From Cydia pomonella (Eukaryota > Arthropoda > Insecta > Lepidoptera > Tortricidae), in the NCBI RefSeq assembly GCF_033807575.1, contig NC_084713.1, forward strand, positions 18,451,389 through 18,515,388: a DNA stretch of 64,000 nt, written 5' to 3'. The translations under genes were made by a program, and so were the position numbers. This document shows, one piece after another, positions 22,216 through 32,976 of the stretch. The notes under the pieces are model-generated. The model had not been told where the DNA came from, ran no database searches, and worked only from the letters and a program-made list of their open reading frames with translations. Position 1 is the stretch's first letter. Each line of letters starts with the position of its first letter.

Positions 22216-22908
22216 GAAACTTTCCTTTGCTTGTTTTGTATACTTATACGGGAAAAAATAACGCCGTGTGAACCTAGCCAATCAGTTACTCATAGCTGTC
22301 AATTCGCGTGTTCTTTTCGCTCTGACTTCTCCGTACATGTATTAGCGCGAGCGAGACTCCCGCGCAAATGACAGCTCTGCTAACTGATATGATTCCAATA
22401 TGATTCAAATATCGGTTTGATGTCAGGTGTTCGATTTGGCCAATAAGTCTACGGAACCTTACACTGAGCATGTCCTGACATGTTTTTAGTCGTTTTTCCA
22501 ATGTACGGATGTGGAACGAGGATAAAAGTTCGCCGACGCTGATGGGGTTTTCTGTGCTATCAAATGGATGTCGTATTGTGGAATGGAATGGAAATTGCAC
22601 CTTGTTGGTGTTGGTACCTGTTGATTCCTTTGAGTTTATTCCGAATTTGAAGTGGTTTGCTTGCTATTAAAACTATATCTAGCCTCAGCTGCTATATTTA
22701 TTTCAGTTTGCTTGCAAGTTTAATAGCGTCTTGCAAAGTAACGCTTTTGGTTTTATATTTTCTAAAATACATCTATTTCTGAGACAGCCTGTCCATGTCA
22801 GTGGAACGTAAGCAGGCTATAAATTAAAACCGTAATAAAATACATCAAATTTTAAATAGAAAAAAATTGATGAGGGAGTTCTTACATACCTGCACGGTGT
22901 TTTTTAAA
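22216..22908. other. no recognised feature
   Basis: A 104-codon minus-strand open frame (22286-22600) has no recognised motif and is not called as a gene. Confidence 0.35.
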
Positions 22909-23160
22909 CTCCTTTAATTATAAGTGTGCATTCCTGAGCTTAAATAAAGTTACTTCCTCAGAGACACCGGTATTCAATTTAATTAACTCCATTTTGGGGA
23001 TAATCAAACATTTATTTTTATCTGATAAGGCCCCGTATTATGAACGTGTACACTTGCCTTAGGTCTTGTTTACATATTGATTAGTGTTTAGTATGAGTTA
23101 ATGCATTTGCTGCAAACGCAAGTATGTACTGTCTCGGAAGATCGATGTTCGAAATAATAT
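22909..23160 (+). repeat. dispersed repeat I, copy 1
   Basis: GCATTCCTGAG, TTAATTAACTCCATTTTGGG, GTGTACACTTGCCTTAGG, TGATTAGTGTTTAGT and GATCGATGTTCGAAAT occur in the same order at 63780-64000. A shorter match is at 32268-32370. Confidence 0.75.
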
Positions 23161-23197
23161 TGATATGTATATTTTTCTAAACAACTGTACAGGTCCA

Positions 23198-23886
23198 GAT
23201 CACGCGAGGCTTTTGGCGGTCGGAGCCCGGGAAGCCGGCTACAGGCTACATGCCCATCCTTCACCTAATACTGGTACTTTCTTGGAACCGACCTCCCTAA
23301 GACTGACGACTAGTTAGCGACTGCGGGTTTCGGTATGTACGCCACATATATGCTCTTGTGGCACGAACGTGGACCGACTGGGACACCATGAAATATCTTG
23401 TCAAAAAAGTGCAGGTCGTTTTTCAAGACATGCGTCGCTTAATGACATAATCCGTTGATCTCTTGCCACCATCAATGTGCCTGCTCTTTTTGAGCCGACG
23501 GGTATTATCAGGGATGATGGCAAGAGGCCTGATGAGGTTCCTTAGTTCCTTGGAGCTTGGGGCGGATATAAGTGTGGCATGCTACCTGCGTAGACACACT
23601 GGCACCGTCCCACCTCCAACGGACTAATGTAAAAGCGGGCGCCGCGGCGGAAAACGCCAAAATTTTGAAACGTAATGAATATAAGAGCCTCGGTAGAGAG
23701 TACCATTTTGTACCATTTGACGTTGAAACTCTAGGTCCATGGGGTCCCAGCAGGCCCAAGTTTTTTGGAGAAATCGTGAAACGTCTGGTTGACGTAACTG
23801 GTGACCGAAGAGCTTGCGGACAACGAGGAAATGCCGCCAGCATCCTTGGTACAATACCTCAAGGGCCTATTTTAGATTTAAGCTAG
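23198..23886 (+). pseudogene. retroelement-type C-terminal region, frameshifted
   Basis: The first frame (from 23198) reads DHARLLAVGAREAGYRLHAH, then VCTPHICSCGTNVDRLGHHE, SCQKSAGRFSRHASLNDIIR and VPALFEPTGIIRDDGKRPDE. It has internal stops. A one-base loss near 23533 moves to a second frame with VPWSLGRI, ATCVDTLAPSHL, AGAAAENAKILKR, FVPFDVETLGPWGPSRPKFF and GNAASILGT up to 23886. This series is one I associate with the C-terminal part of mobile-element proteins annotated as RNA-directed DNA polymerases in many invertebrates. It has a CxC...H..C cluster and the conserved CVDTLAPSHL and VETLGPWGP blocks. The catalytic reverse-transcriptase part is absent upstream, where repeat I abuts. The clade is unknown to me. 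At least one frameshift and three stops make it dead. Confidence 0.7.
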
Positions 23887-23974
23887 TTATAAGACTACAC
23901 ATTATGTGTAGTGTTATTTTAAATAACAATAAAATACAAAACTAAAACATAATATGCTGTTCTTTGGAATTTTG

Positions 23975-24057
23975 GTACAGTAACCTGCAGAGATAACTGA
24001 TCCCTCTGCATAAAAGTTTGTTTATAAGTGGTCAGTTATCTCTGCAGCTTACTGTAC
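23975..24057. repeat. 83-bp hairpin, 28-bp arms
   Basis: GTACAGTAACCTGCAGAGAT followed by AACTGA at the left is mirrored at 24031-24057 with one or two mismatches. The loop is short. It is likely a tiny palindromic MITE. Confidence 0.8.
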
Positions 24058-24060
24058 GTC

Positions 24061-24115
24061 AAATTTAATATGAATGTCCTTGATGATAAAATTTAATATA
24101 AATGTCCTTGACGCA
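24061..24115 (+). repeat. 28-bp tandem duplication
   Basis: AAATTTAATATGAATGTCCT and AAATTTAATATAAATGTCCT start 28 bp apart, each followed by TGA. Confidence 0.85.
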
Positions 24116-24172
24116 ATTCAGTATGCAGCAAAACTATTTTAAAATACTGCGGCAATTGGAGGATCCGTTCGG

Positions 24173-24555
24173 TTTTTTTTTATACTAAGTCGGTGGCAAA
24201 CAAGCATACGGCCTGCCTGATGGTAAGCAGTCTCCGTTGCCTATGTACACCTGCAACTCCAGAGGAGTTACATGCGCGTTGCCGACCCTAACCCCACCCC
24301 CCTCGTTGAGCTCTGGCAACCTTATTCACCGGCAGGAACACAACACTATGAGTAGGGTCAAGTGTTATTTGGCTGCGGTTTTCTGTAAGGTGGAGGTACT
24401 TCCCCAGTTGGGCTCTGCTCTAGATCTGGAATGACATCTGCTGTGCTGTGCCCTACCACACAAGGCGAGATGACATTCACATTGCCCATACCTCTCTTTT
24501 GGACGTAGTTTAAGGACATACCCGGGTCCGGGATTTATTATATTTCTGCCAACTC
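24173..24555 (-). repeat. LINE 3' UTR family D, minus strand
   Basis: GCAAACAAGCATACGGCCTG, TGGTAAGCAGTCTCCGTTGC, CCGGCAGGAACACAACACTA, GTGGAGGTACTTCCCCAGTT and TCTGGAATGACATCTGCTGT. The family recurs at 40063-40398, 48921-49350 and 49351-49705. Its end matches the tail of the LINE at 35881-36245, so it is probably the same family's 3' UTR. Confidence 0.75.
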
Positions 24556-24589
24556 CATGCCGCAAATGTCAAAATTGATGTTCCTATTG

Positions 24590-24655
24590 GGGCAGCAATG
24601 CAGTAGTAATGTCGCGCTGAAATACTACAGCAGTCTGCAGTCTTCACGCCACCTT
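24590..24655. repeat. repeat F, partial
   Basis: GGCAGCAATGCAGTAGTAAT and GTCGCGCTGAAATACTACAG match the hairpin F arm at 6400-6437. Confidence 0.5.
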
Positions 24656-24954
24656 TATCTATCAGTAACCAATGTGTGAAGTCCGATACAACAATAGTTT
24701 TATCTAAACACGGCGCCGTGATTGATGTTCATTGTTCACCGCGAGTTTTACAATGAATCAAATGCATTTCACAGACAGTACAGGGGCGTAAACATTCTGG
24801 GGTATATTTGGATCCCCCAGATGTCAACGCAACTTAGACTTACTAATGGAGCTACGCTCAGTTAAAATAGTAGCTAGTAACTTTTAACAAAATTTCGAGG
24901 CGGTCCTGCAGAGCCATAACTGACAAACTATGAAGAAAAAATGCATAACTTATT

Positions 24955-25255
24955 AAGAGGGAAGAATAGCTTTTAGAATCTAACGAAATAACGGTAATTT
25001 TTCTACGAAATTCCATTTCGGGAAAAAACGTTTTCCACTAACTAAATCATAGCATAATATATTCTAGGTTTATAGGTTACGCTCAAAAAAAAATTTTTTT
25101 TTTTTGCTAAATTAAAAAAAAAACGATATTTAACCTATAAACCAAGTTTTTCATTGTGTCAATAACATATTTAAAAAAAAACATGGAGAATGGGAAATAT
25201 TTATAAGTGGGAAAACGTTTTCTCTTTTTGTATGGACGATCACGTGGTATATTAC
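24955..25255 (+). repeat. dispersed repeat K, copy 1
   Basis: AAGAGGGAAGAATAGCTTTT, GAAATAACGGTAATTTTT, AACGTTTTCCACTAACTAAA, ATAATATATTCTAG, AGTTTTTCATTGTGTCAATA and TTTCTCTTTTTGTATGGACG occur in the same order at 27199-27475. No coding frame. Confidence 0.75.
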
Positions 25256-26277
25256 TTCCAAAAGGCAAAGAAAACCGTGTATTTCTTACGCAATAGTAGA
25301 TAAGACCTTGAAAAAGGAGAATAACTGCTACTGACATATTAACAAAGTGAATTTTGTTGTTTTGTATCTGATATTTTAGTTTGATTATTTTTCAACTTTT
25401 TTTTAGGAAATCCAACAGCTGTGACATTAAGAGGCTGTCAATACCTAAAGCGCGCACACTGTCTATTTGTATCGGAGTAAATGAGATAGCCCTGTCGCAT
25501 GTTACTGGGCCTGGGCAAGGGAATAATAAGAAAAATATTTAAATAAAAAAAAGTGGATTAATAGTGTAATATTTTACTCAACCACGGTTTAGATATAAAT
25601 GTTTTGAAATTGTGATTTTAATTGCAGACCCATAAGTCAAAACAATAAAGACATAAAACCGTTTAATTGTGATTTTAAGACCAATCTTTGCAATTATTTT
25701 CTATCGAGCCGATTTCGTTCAATCGTGTATCGAGTGCAACCACGGTCTTTAAAATATAATTAATATGAACATATATTTTTCCTACTTGACTAAAACAAAT
25801 AGTCTTTCTTAGAAAACTGTTTAAGTAACATCAATTTCAAGGACATTGGGTGTTGACAGCCTCTTAACATAGAACAACTCGAATACTAAACAACGAAAGT
25901 AGGACCAACAATTTTTTTTTGTAAATTCATCAAATCATGCTCCGGTTCTAAATATCAGACAAAGGCTCATACCGACATCAAGTTATAACTATAAATACGT
26001 CAAAAGACTACTTTATAAATCATAAAACAGAACAATTTTGTCGTTTATCGAACAATATAACAATTATCCACTTACCACCTCCAAATCGATTCCATCCGAC
26101 GTCGATCGACATAATAATAACGTCGGTACGCTTGTCACCCACAAATCTTCTGGACCCACCCACGGCTGTGTTGAACACTTACATATTACGCAGTCACTGG
26201 TGTTGTACAATTATATTTTCTTTTGGACGTTCAAGCGATAAGTGAAATAGCACAAAAACAATGTAGTATTTTTTTTA
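25256..26277. other. no recognised feature
   Basis: AT-rich. On the minus strand a GGAGGTG|GTAAGTG donor-like site near 26070 follows an open stretch without recognisable protein motif; it is not called. Confidence 0.3.
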
Positions 26278-26472
26278 ATGCCCCTAACTTTTATAATAAT
26301 TTAGGAATCGAATAATATCAAACATAGGGACGAAGCTGTGGTTGATAAACTGTGTCATATTTTTTTTTATATCCAGAATATTTACATATTAATCTAGAGA
26401 GGATAATGGGGACTACGTTTGTATGAAAAGGTGGTTTCGGAACGGCCGTGGTCTATCCTCTTAAAACGTGGT
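26278..26472. repeat. dispersed repeat E, copy 2
   Basis: Parallels 5455-5645 through GAAGCTGTGGTTGA, CTAGAGAGGATAATGGGGAC, GTTTGTATGAAAAGG and TATCCTCTTAAAACG. Confidence 0.55.
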
Positions 26473-27085
26473 TTAGATTGGCATTCCCTGTACCTATTGC
26501 CTCTAACACCCTAAGGACTTTAATTTCTTGGAATCTTTAAATACTTTTTCAGTGACGAAATTACGTAGGAGGTGCGTAAGCAATACCTATAAGCATATGT
26601 AAGATTTATATATTTTGTTTTGTAGAATGTCTCGCAAATCTAGAAATTATTTACAATCATGAACTCATTCTGTCAAATAACCAACCATCACCCCCTGCTG
26701 CTGTGACGCTTTCTCTTACTCGATAAAGTATCAAATAAGATAACTTGAAGAATCTTATAAAACACAGATATATCAGATAATAGAATTTAAACTTGAACAC
26801 CAGCAATGCTCGCTATGACCTGTCGTTTGTACCACAAACCACCACAGTATTATTGCAGGGACATTGTCTATACTATAAATAGGTCCAATCGATGGCACAA
26901 TACCATCCAATCCAGAGAGCACAATGATGGGCTGCATATCAACACAACTAACTCCAACTAGATTGCGTCCGGCACAATGACGGACGTGCATTCGGGAAGT
27001 ATAATAGACAATCAATACATGGTAATTCTGGGCCGAAATAATGATGTGATTTGCTATGCTAGGTAACTACGTAATTTATGTATAA
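26473..27085. other. no recognised feature
   Basis: An 80-codon minus-strand open frame (26773-27015) lacks motifs. Confidence 0.35.
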
Positions 27086-27150
27086 TTCAATTCAATTCAA
27101 TTCAAAAATTTATTTCAGACTAATGCCCATAAATAAAGGTGAAAGCACTA
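27086..27150 (-). repeat. LINE-type 3' tail with (GAATT)n
   Basis: Read on the minus strand it is AGTCTGAAATAAATTTTTGA followed by GAATT repeats. The CTGAAATAAA-plus-microsatellite end resembles 29251-29297. Confidence 0.6.
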
Positions 27151-27198
27151 AGTAAGTAAGTAAATATTCTTAATTGCACTAATAATGATACATATAGG

Positions 27199-27475
27199 TT
27201 AAGAGGGAAAAATAGCTTTGCGATTCTAGTGAAATAACGGTACCTTTTTTTATGAATTTCCATTTAGGGAGAAAACGTGTTCCACTACCTAAATCTTATA
27301 AAATCAGTTTGATTTTGATGTCGATCGCTTCCGAATAATATATTCTAGTTTAATGGTTTCGATTTTTATTTTATTTTTGTTTTTGATATATTGATAAAAA
27401 GGAAACATATAAACCTAGTTTTTCATTGTGTCAATAAAGAGGAAAAACTTTTCTCTTTTTGTATTAATAATCACG
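27199..27475 (+). repeat. dispersed repeat K, copy 2
   Basis: Matches 24955-25255 in order and orientation but lacks some of the A/T-rich centre and has an extra block around ATCAGTTTGATTTTGATGTC. Confidence 0.75.
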
Positions 27476-27585
27476 TATACTTCCCTCATAATGTCCAAAC
27501 TAATTATATGTTTTTGCTCACTGTCTATTGGCACTCTTAATTAAGTTTTATTTTATTTTATCGTGAATAGTGCCAGTTACTTAGA

Positions 27586-27662
27586 CATACTTATTTATTT
27601 ATTTAAACTTTATTGCATAACAATAAAAATAAGTACAAATGGTAGACTTAATGCCTTATACT
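27586..27662 (-). repeat. LINE-type 3' tail, minus strand
   Basis: TTATTGCATAACAATAAAAA and GACTTAATGCC resemble the tail at 3055-3120. TTTATTTATTTA precedes it. Confidence 0.55.
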
Positions 27663-28303
27663 CGTAGTATAATAATATATTCAGTATTCAAATTGGACGC
27701 TAGATGGCACTGATCTGAGTATTCAAATGTGTGTATGTCAAAGCGGCAGGCGTAATCGTCAAGCTCCTTCTTTTGGAGCATTTATTCGCGCTCGAAGCAT
27801 GATATATTATTATTATATAATATTAGGACACATCATTTACAAAGAGCATATTAAAGTATTAAAAAAAAAACAAAAGCCAACAGCCATAGTTCATAAAAAT
27901 TTTCAACAATTCACCCTAAAATTTTATTTTAGTCTCTAACCTAACCAGATGCAGCATTAATATCTTCGAACATTATAAAAACAGTTCGGAGCACGTTTCG
28001 ACTTTACCAACGATGCCGTGCATTTTCATGTGACAGTAGTCAGAAATAGTAATGTCATACCCACGTCATGTCATGTTCAACACGGTTTTGCTGATCTGTG
28101 CGCCAGCTTCAAAGAGTTTACATATGACTATTTAAATGAAATGCTGGCTAGTAAAAAACTGCTACTGTGAGAAGAGTCGAGAGTATTATTTTGTATGTGG
28201 TAATTATTGTTATGAACGATTCAATCGATTGAGTCGGGTAACGCTTTGCAAGAGATATTAAAGCTTCTGTTAAGGATAAGGCGGCATCAATAGGAGCGTA
28301 TGA
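27663..28303. other. no recognised feature
   Basis: A 70-codon open frame at 27727-27939 shows no motif. Confidence 0.35.
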
Positions 28304-29047
28304 AACTACATATCTGCCTTCCTCGGATACTTTCCAAAAAGAGAAATATATCTCGACAGTTCTAAAATTAGAGATATTCTATCTCTTTTTGCAGACGACA
28401 TGGTCCTGTTGGAACCGTCGGTCGACTCCATCCGAATATTACTCAGAGTATGTGAAGGCTACGCTCTACAGCATGGTCTTAAATATAATGCGAGTAAAAG
28501 TGAGGTACTTATATTTAAGGCGAAAAAATATAACCCAAACACCCTGCCAAAGATCATGCTGGGGGGCGAGCCTCTTAAAATAGCAAAACAGTTTAAGTAT
28601 TTGGGCCACATGCTAACTGAGGAACTGAATGACGATTGCGATCTGGAGAGGGAAAGAAGGGCGTTGGCAGTGAGGGGCAATATGCTTGCCCGCAGGTTTG
28701 CACGTTGTAACAATCAAGTCAAGTTGACACTTTTTAAAGCATATTGTCAAACTTTTTACACGTGCAGCCTGTGGGTAAGCTTTACTCAGAGGTCCTATAA
28801 CACATTAAGGGTGCAGTACAACAACATCCTCAGGATGCTTCTGAGGCTGCCAAAGCACTGCAGTGCATCAGGCATGTTTGCCGAGGCACGGGCGGATGAC
28901 TTTTTCGCCATAAGGCGGAAAAGAATTGCCTCGATGCTCAAGCGAGTGCGTGGCAGCAGCAACTGTATGCTGAGGGTGTTGGCGGAGCGCCTGGACTGCC
29001 CGCTAACAAAGTACTGGGTTGATGTGGTCATTGGTAGAACCAAGTAG
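28304..29047 (+). pseudogene. non-LTR retrotransposon reverse transcriptase, C-terminal third
   Basis: The frame is open from 28304 to the TAG at 29045-29047. Recognisable reverse-transcriptase homology starts at LFADDMVLL (28385-28411), whose two aspartates are the catalytic ADD of motif C. It continues with the GLKYNASKSEVLIF block of motif D and QFKYLGHML of motif E, then a thumb and C-terminal region (ERERRALAVRGNMLARRFAR, LFKAYCQTFYTCSLW, LRLPKHCSASGMFAEARADD). The upstream fingers and endonuclease are missing: the 25 residues before ADD do not resemble the family, so the copy is 5'-truncated or rearranged near 28370. The remaining 220 codons lack stops or frameshifts, which suggests a fairly young insertion. 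I do not assign a clade with certainty. Confidence 0.85.
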
Positions 29048-29153
29048 TGAATAAATTATTTTCACTGCTTGCTTCTGCCAATGGAATTATTTCACGAATT
29101 TTTGTTCTCATTATACTTAGTACTTATGTAAATTAACTAACCTAGTCTTTTTA

Positions 29154-29155
<2 letters not shown>

Positions 29156-29201
<46 letters not shown>
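29156..29201. repeat. poly-T run, 46 bases
   Basis: Forty-six consecutive T bases, 109 bp after the reverse-transcriptase stop. On the minus strand it would be a poly-A tail. Confidence 0.97.
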
Positions 29202-29210
<9 letters not shown>

Positions 29211-29227
29211 TAATACTTATATGGTAT

Positions 29228-29297
29228 AAAAATTGTTTATTTCAGACACATGTCTGAAATAAACAATTTTTATTTTATTTTTATTTTTATTTTTGTT
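29228..29297. repeat. 44-bp near-perfect palindrome plus (ATTTT)n
   Basis: Arms AAAAATTGTTTATTTCAGACA and TGTCTGAAATAAACAATTTTT (21 bp each) are separated only by CA. An ATTTT microsatellite follows. The right arm plus microsatellite looks like a LINE 3' end of the type also at 27086-27150, so two tails may be joined head on. Confidence 0.9.
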
Positions 29298-29671
29298 AAG
29301 CTATCAGAGAACCTTTGATGCTGACTGTACATACATTCCATATTAAAACGGAATTTACATCTGTATCAATTCCGATATGCCGTTGGTTGTCATTTAAACA
29401 TGTAATAGAAATATAAATATGTTTATTCGTTAACAAGGTACCTAAGCAACTACATTAAGTTTCCTTATTTACTTTGACTATGATATGGGCCTCGATTCTA
29501 TCTGGTTGATTTGAAGCGTATAAGAATTTAGATAAAAGTATATAAATTTGCTCTGGGCCTGTTAAAAACTATTAATTACAAATAATTGGATTTGGATGGA
29601 GTGACATGCTTCAAACCATAATAAACCATGTAAGTGTAGTTTTCATGAAGAGTTATGGCGAATGTGGGAAG

Positions 29672-30233
29672 TCAAAGTTGTGTTTTGGGTACTTAGACAA
29701 CGATATATACCGGGTGTTTCCTGTAACAGGAGCAATAAATTAAACTGTAGGCTGTACTCCTCTAAGTCACCAACATTTGTTCAGCAACTTTTAAAAATAA
29801 CTTATATTTTAATTTTTTATTACACATTGAAGTTAATTCTAAGACGAAATGTATTGAGAATTTTGTTACGTGTTACGTTCAAAGCGTGACAAGCAACGTC
29901 AAACACACTGATGTCAGCGTACATTGAAAATAATATTAATTTTGTATGAAAAACTTAAAATAAAAAGATTTCATAATTTTTAAAAGTTGTTAATCTAAAG
30001 CTATATCGTTTTAGGAGTACAATATATGGTTTAATTATTTTCTCGTGTTATAGGAAACACCCGGTATAATATATAAATACATACATAGGAAACACCCAAG
30101 ACTCAGAAACAAATTTGCGTGCTCATCACACAAATAAATGCCCTTACCAGGATTTGAACCCGGGACCATCGGCTTCATAGGCAGGGTCACTAGGTCACTA
30201 CCCACTAATAGGCCAGACAGGTCTTCACCATTA
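29672..30233 (-). mobile_element. SINE family A split by a MITE
   Basis: The SINE 3' part (GTTTTGGGTACTTAGACAAC) ends at 29709 and resumes at 30065 with TAATATATAAATACATACAT. It runs through CCCTTACCAGGATTTGAACC to GGCCAGACAGGTCTTC. A GTCACTA repeat near the head (30187-30200) is a small local duplication. Confidence 0.85.
29710..30064. mobile_element. 355-bp MITE, ends CCGGGTGTTTCC, TA-flanked
   Basis: CCGGGTGTTTCCTGTAACAG at the left and the reverse complement of the right end (CCGGGTGTTTCCTATAACAC) continue as inverted repeats for about 50 bp, including TGTACTCCT. TA lies at both junctions, and the SINE reads through if the element is removed. No transposase frame. Confidence 0.9.
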
Positions 30234-30608
30234 GCTTCATAGGCGTCACTATCTCACTATTCGATATAGCTTGTAATATACGTACAGATAGTACTGACAC
30301 AGTTTTTATTTTCTATCCTGTAAAACTTATGGAAAAACCCAAACAGTTATGGCATAGTTAGCAATAATTGCGATGGACTTGTTACTAAGTAGCAGTAATT
30401 CCGCCGATCGGCAATCAAGTATAATGACTCAAAATGAGTGACCCAAGAGACATGCAAAGGTTGCCATTTGAATAATCGATTAGGAAGCCTACGTCGTTAT
30501 GCTAAATGCTACCTTTGCGGCTTTAAAGAGTTCAGATTTTGTAAGATAGTTGAAGAAAAGGTTATGTTGAACTATTGGAACTTCAAGACTGAGTGAGGAA
30601 TGTCGAGA

Positions 30609-30880
30609 TCCGACGTCGCACCAAGGTGCAAGACGTCGGACACGTCATTACCAAATTAAAATGGAGCTGGGCGGGACATGTTGCCAGGCAGTAATGGTAG
30701 GTGGGCCAAAATGTTAACGAAAGTGCCTGGCGTCCATTGGCTCGTTGGGTGGACGACATTCGGAAGATTGCGGGTCACTTTTGGATGAGATTGGCAGAGG
30801 ATCGAGATATGTGGCGTACTGGAAGAGGGGCCTATGCTCAGCAGCGGGCAATAAAAGGCTGATATGATGATGATGATGAA
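30609..30880 (+). pseudogene. RTE-like LINE C-terminus with (GAT)n tail
   Basis: The first frame reads KLKWSWAGHVARQ before a stop. After a shift the next gives SAWRPLARWVDDIRKIAGHF and RLAEDRDMWR, with a TGA at 30860-30862, followed by a GATGAT microsatellite. KLKW.WAGHVAR and W.RLA.DR..WR are typical of the last 60 residues of insect RTE-type LINEs, which end in short tandem repeats. This copy is strongly 5'-truncated and frameshifted. It is one of seven such ends, all on the plus strand. Confidence 0.8.
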
Positions 30881-31369
30881 TGATTATAAAGATCAAGGCC
30901 TATTTTCAACTCTAGTTAAATCTTCCATAGTCAGTTGTGATTATATGAAGGCTGTTTAGTCTATAATCAATTTAGTATGCGACTATGGGGTAGCGCAATA
31001 TTATTGATGATTTCTCAATTTTGTTCCGGATGTGGTCTCTTAAATAATTGTGGTACGCCTACGGTAGATGTCGCTACGCGTCTGCTCAAGAAATAGAGAA
31101 GGAATCGATAAAAATATTTACAAGTTTTGGGAGCTCAGTTAGAATCTCTCGGATCATCCTGATGTCTGATCAAACAAGTACTAAGCAGCATATGGTTGAG
31201 CGATGTACTAAAAATTGATTAAGTAACTACCTACTACCTAAGATTGTCGAAGCTTAGGTACCTGCTAGCGACAAACAACAAAAACAGCTTGCAAATTTGT
31301 GTCACGCACCTATGTATCTCTGTTTACGTCGTGTTATGTATGGGGAGAGACTCATGACTCATGGGAAGA
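30881..31369. other. no recognised feature
   Basis: Nothing supported. Confidence 0.4.
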
Positions 31370-31560
31370 CCTCGCAGCAAACCGCGTTGAGTGGAGGAAC
31401 AGTCTTTTAAGAGGTCGCGAAACCATGATAAAACCTTGGTGCAGATCCTCATTTTACTTGTCATAAATGTGGGCGATTATGCCGTTCAAGAATCGGTTTA
31501 TATAGCCACGAGTCGCGCTGTCATCATCTGTAAAGATGTACAATGATGATGGGGAGAGAA
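31370..31560 (+). pseudogene. LINE C-terminus with a CCHC/CCHH-like zinc finger
   Basis: The frame around 31441-31533 reads DPHFT, CHKCGRLCRSRIGLYSH and ESRCHHL, then TAA. C-x2-C at the start and the histidine/cysteine pair after GLYSH form a C2H2-like finger. I know this C-terminal finger from lepidopteran LINE proteins with the form C..CGR.C.SRIGL.SH.R.C. The finger itself is intact; upstream sequence has stops. An ATGATGATGG tail follows. A decayed relative is at 35100-35540. Confidence 0.75.
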
Positions 31561-32264
31561 ATTAATAATTTCTCTCTCATTTTATCACTTGACCTTTGAC
31601 TTCCAAGAAATCCAGAAACACGTTAAAACTTTTATCTCAAACCAGAACTCGAATCAATCACCAGTAACGCATAAAATCCACACCATCCCTAAGTAGGTAA
31701 TAAATTTCCGCGATAATAACCTGTAGCCAACGCGAATCAGCATAGAGTATTAGTGTCTCATAAATCACGAAATCAATAAAGAAAATGCTTATGAGCGAGT
31801 AATGGCGGAACGAATATGTGATTTGATTGATTCAGGTGCACTTACCTAAGTATGTGGGAGGAATAATTTGTAACCTGCGCTTCTGCGATCCCTCGAGATA
31901 GTGCGGGGAATAGTGTGGACCTGATTCTATTATTGTTCTGTTTTATTATACTTTTTTACCTAGTTTTAGCATTATTTAGAAATAATCCAAAGATGAAGTA
32001 GATATTAAATCCGGTATACTTGTTTAATTGTTATGTGAATTTAAAATTATTTTAACAAGGTAAACGAATTGTTTTAATATACCTTTTACGTGAGCGTGTA
32101 TAGGTCCGTGTTCATTATGATTGTCTTTTATGATTCATAACCACTTTTCCGCCTCATTAGATCAAATTCGGATGTCAAATTGAATGACACACAATGCACA
32201 AATGAAATTTAAATCATGTAATAAAAATACGGATAAGTGAGTCTACGGGATAAGTTTATTTGGC
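31561..32264. other. no recognised feature
   Basis: Nothing supported. Confidence 0.4.
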
Positions 32265-32267
32265 CTT

Positions 32268-32370
32268 CATGTCGGGGCCTGTTTACACATTAGTGTTTAG
32301 TGCGACATTTGTCACTAAACGAAAAGCTACTTGCTAAAGTAGCATCAACTACTATGGCCAAGGAACGCGT
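32268..32370 (+). repeat. dispersed repeat I, partial
   Basis: GGGGCCTGTTTACACATTAG and TGTTTAGTGCGA match the 3' part of 63780-64000. Confidence 0.5.
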
Positions 32371-32788
32371 AAACATATAATCCCTAAAATACTTAACTAA
32401 TTAAGCCCAACCGTAGAAAAGTATAGTCGTAGGCAAATACATAAGAAAAGACTGCAAGCTAAACTTTTAGATATGTATAATAATAGTAATGAGTAGTAAC
32501 AGTAATATTTTATTGATTGTATGGCATAAAGAAATGAAATGAAATAAATGGATTTATATTACTTTTTTTTATAACTGTACCGCTCTAGTTAAGTAGAGTA
32601 TAAGTTATAAGTAGGTAGGTTATAAATGGGTAGAACACAACGTTTTTAAAGACCGCTTTATCTGCCAACAAACTGTCTTCAGTTTGGCGGAATATAATTA
32701 TGTAAACACCATTTAAGTATTTTTGTGTAAGTATAAATAAAAAACAAATGTATGCGCTACCAATAAGCACTAATTAATATGTAAACAG

Positions 32789-32976
32789 TACCCCTAGTGT
32801 AAATTTTATCGACATCATAACGTGACGAACGCGTTTGCGTTAAGTCTAATTTTGTATAGGATTTTGAGTTTCCAAAACGTCCCGCTTGGCGCGCTCTTTC
32901 TAAATCCAATACAAAATGAGGCTAAACGCAAACGCGTACGTCACGTTTCAAAATCGAATTTAGTTACACTAGGGGT
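32789..32976. mobile_element. 188-bp MITE, ends TACCCCTAGTGTAAA
   Basis: Inverted repeats extend for about 75 bp: TACCCCTAGTGTAA, AACGTGACG.ACGCGTTTGC and TTTTGTAT.GGATTT appear on both sides. A solo right end lies at 39600-39683. Confidence 0.85.

Noticed and set aside
26060..26240. Minus-strand exon ending in a GTAAGTG donor
   Set aside because: The upstream frame is interrupted and shows no motif; donor-like sequence alone is not enough.
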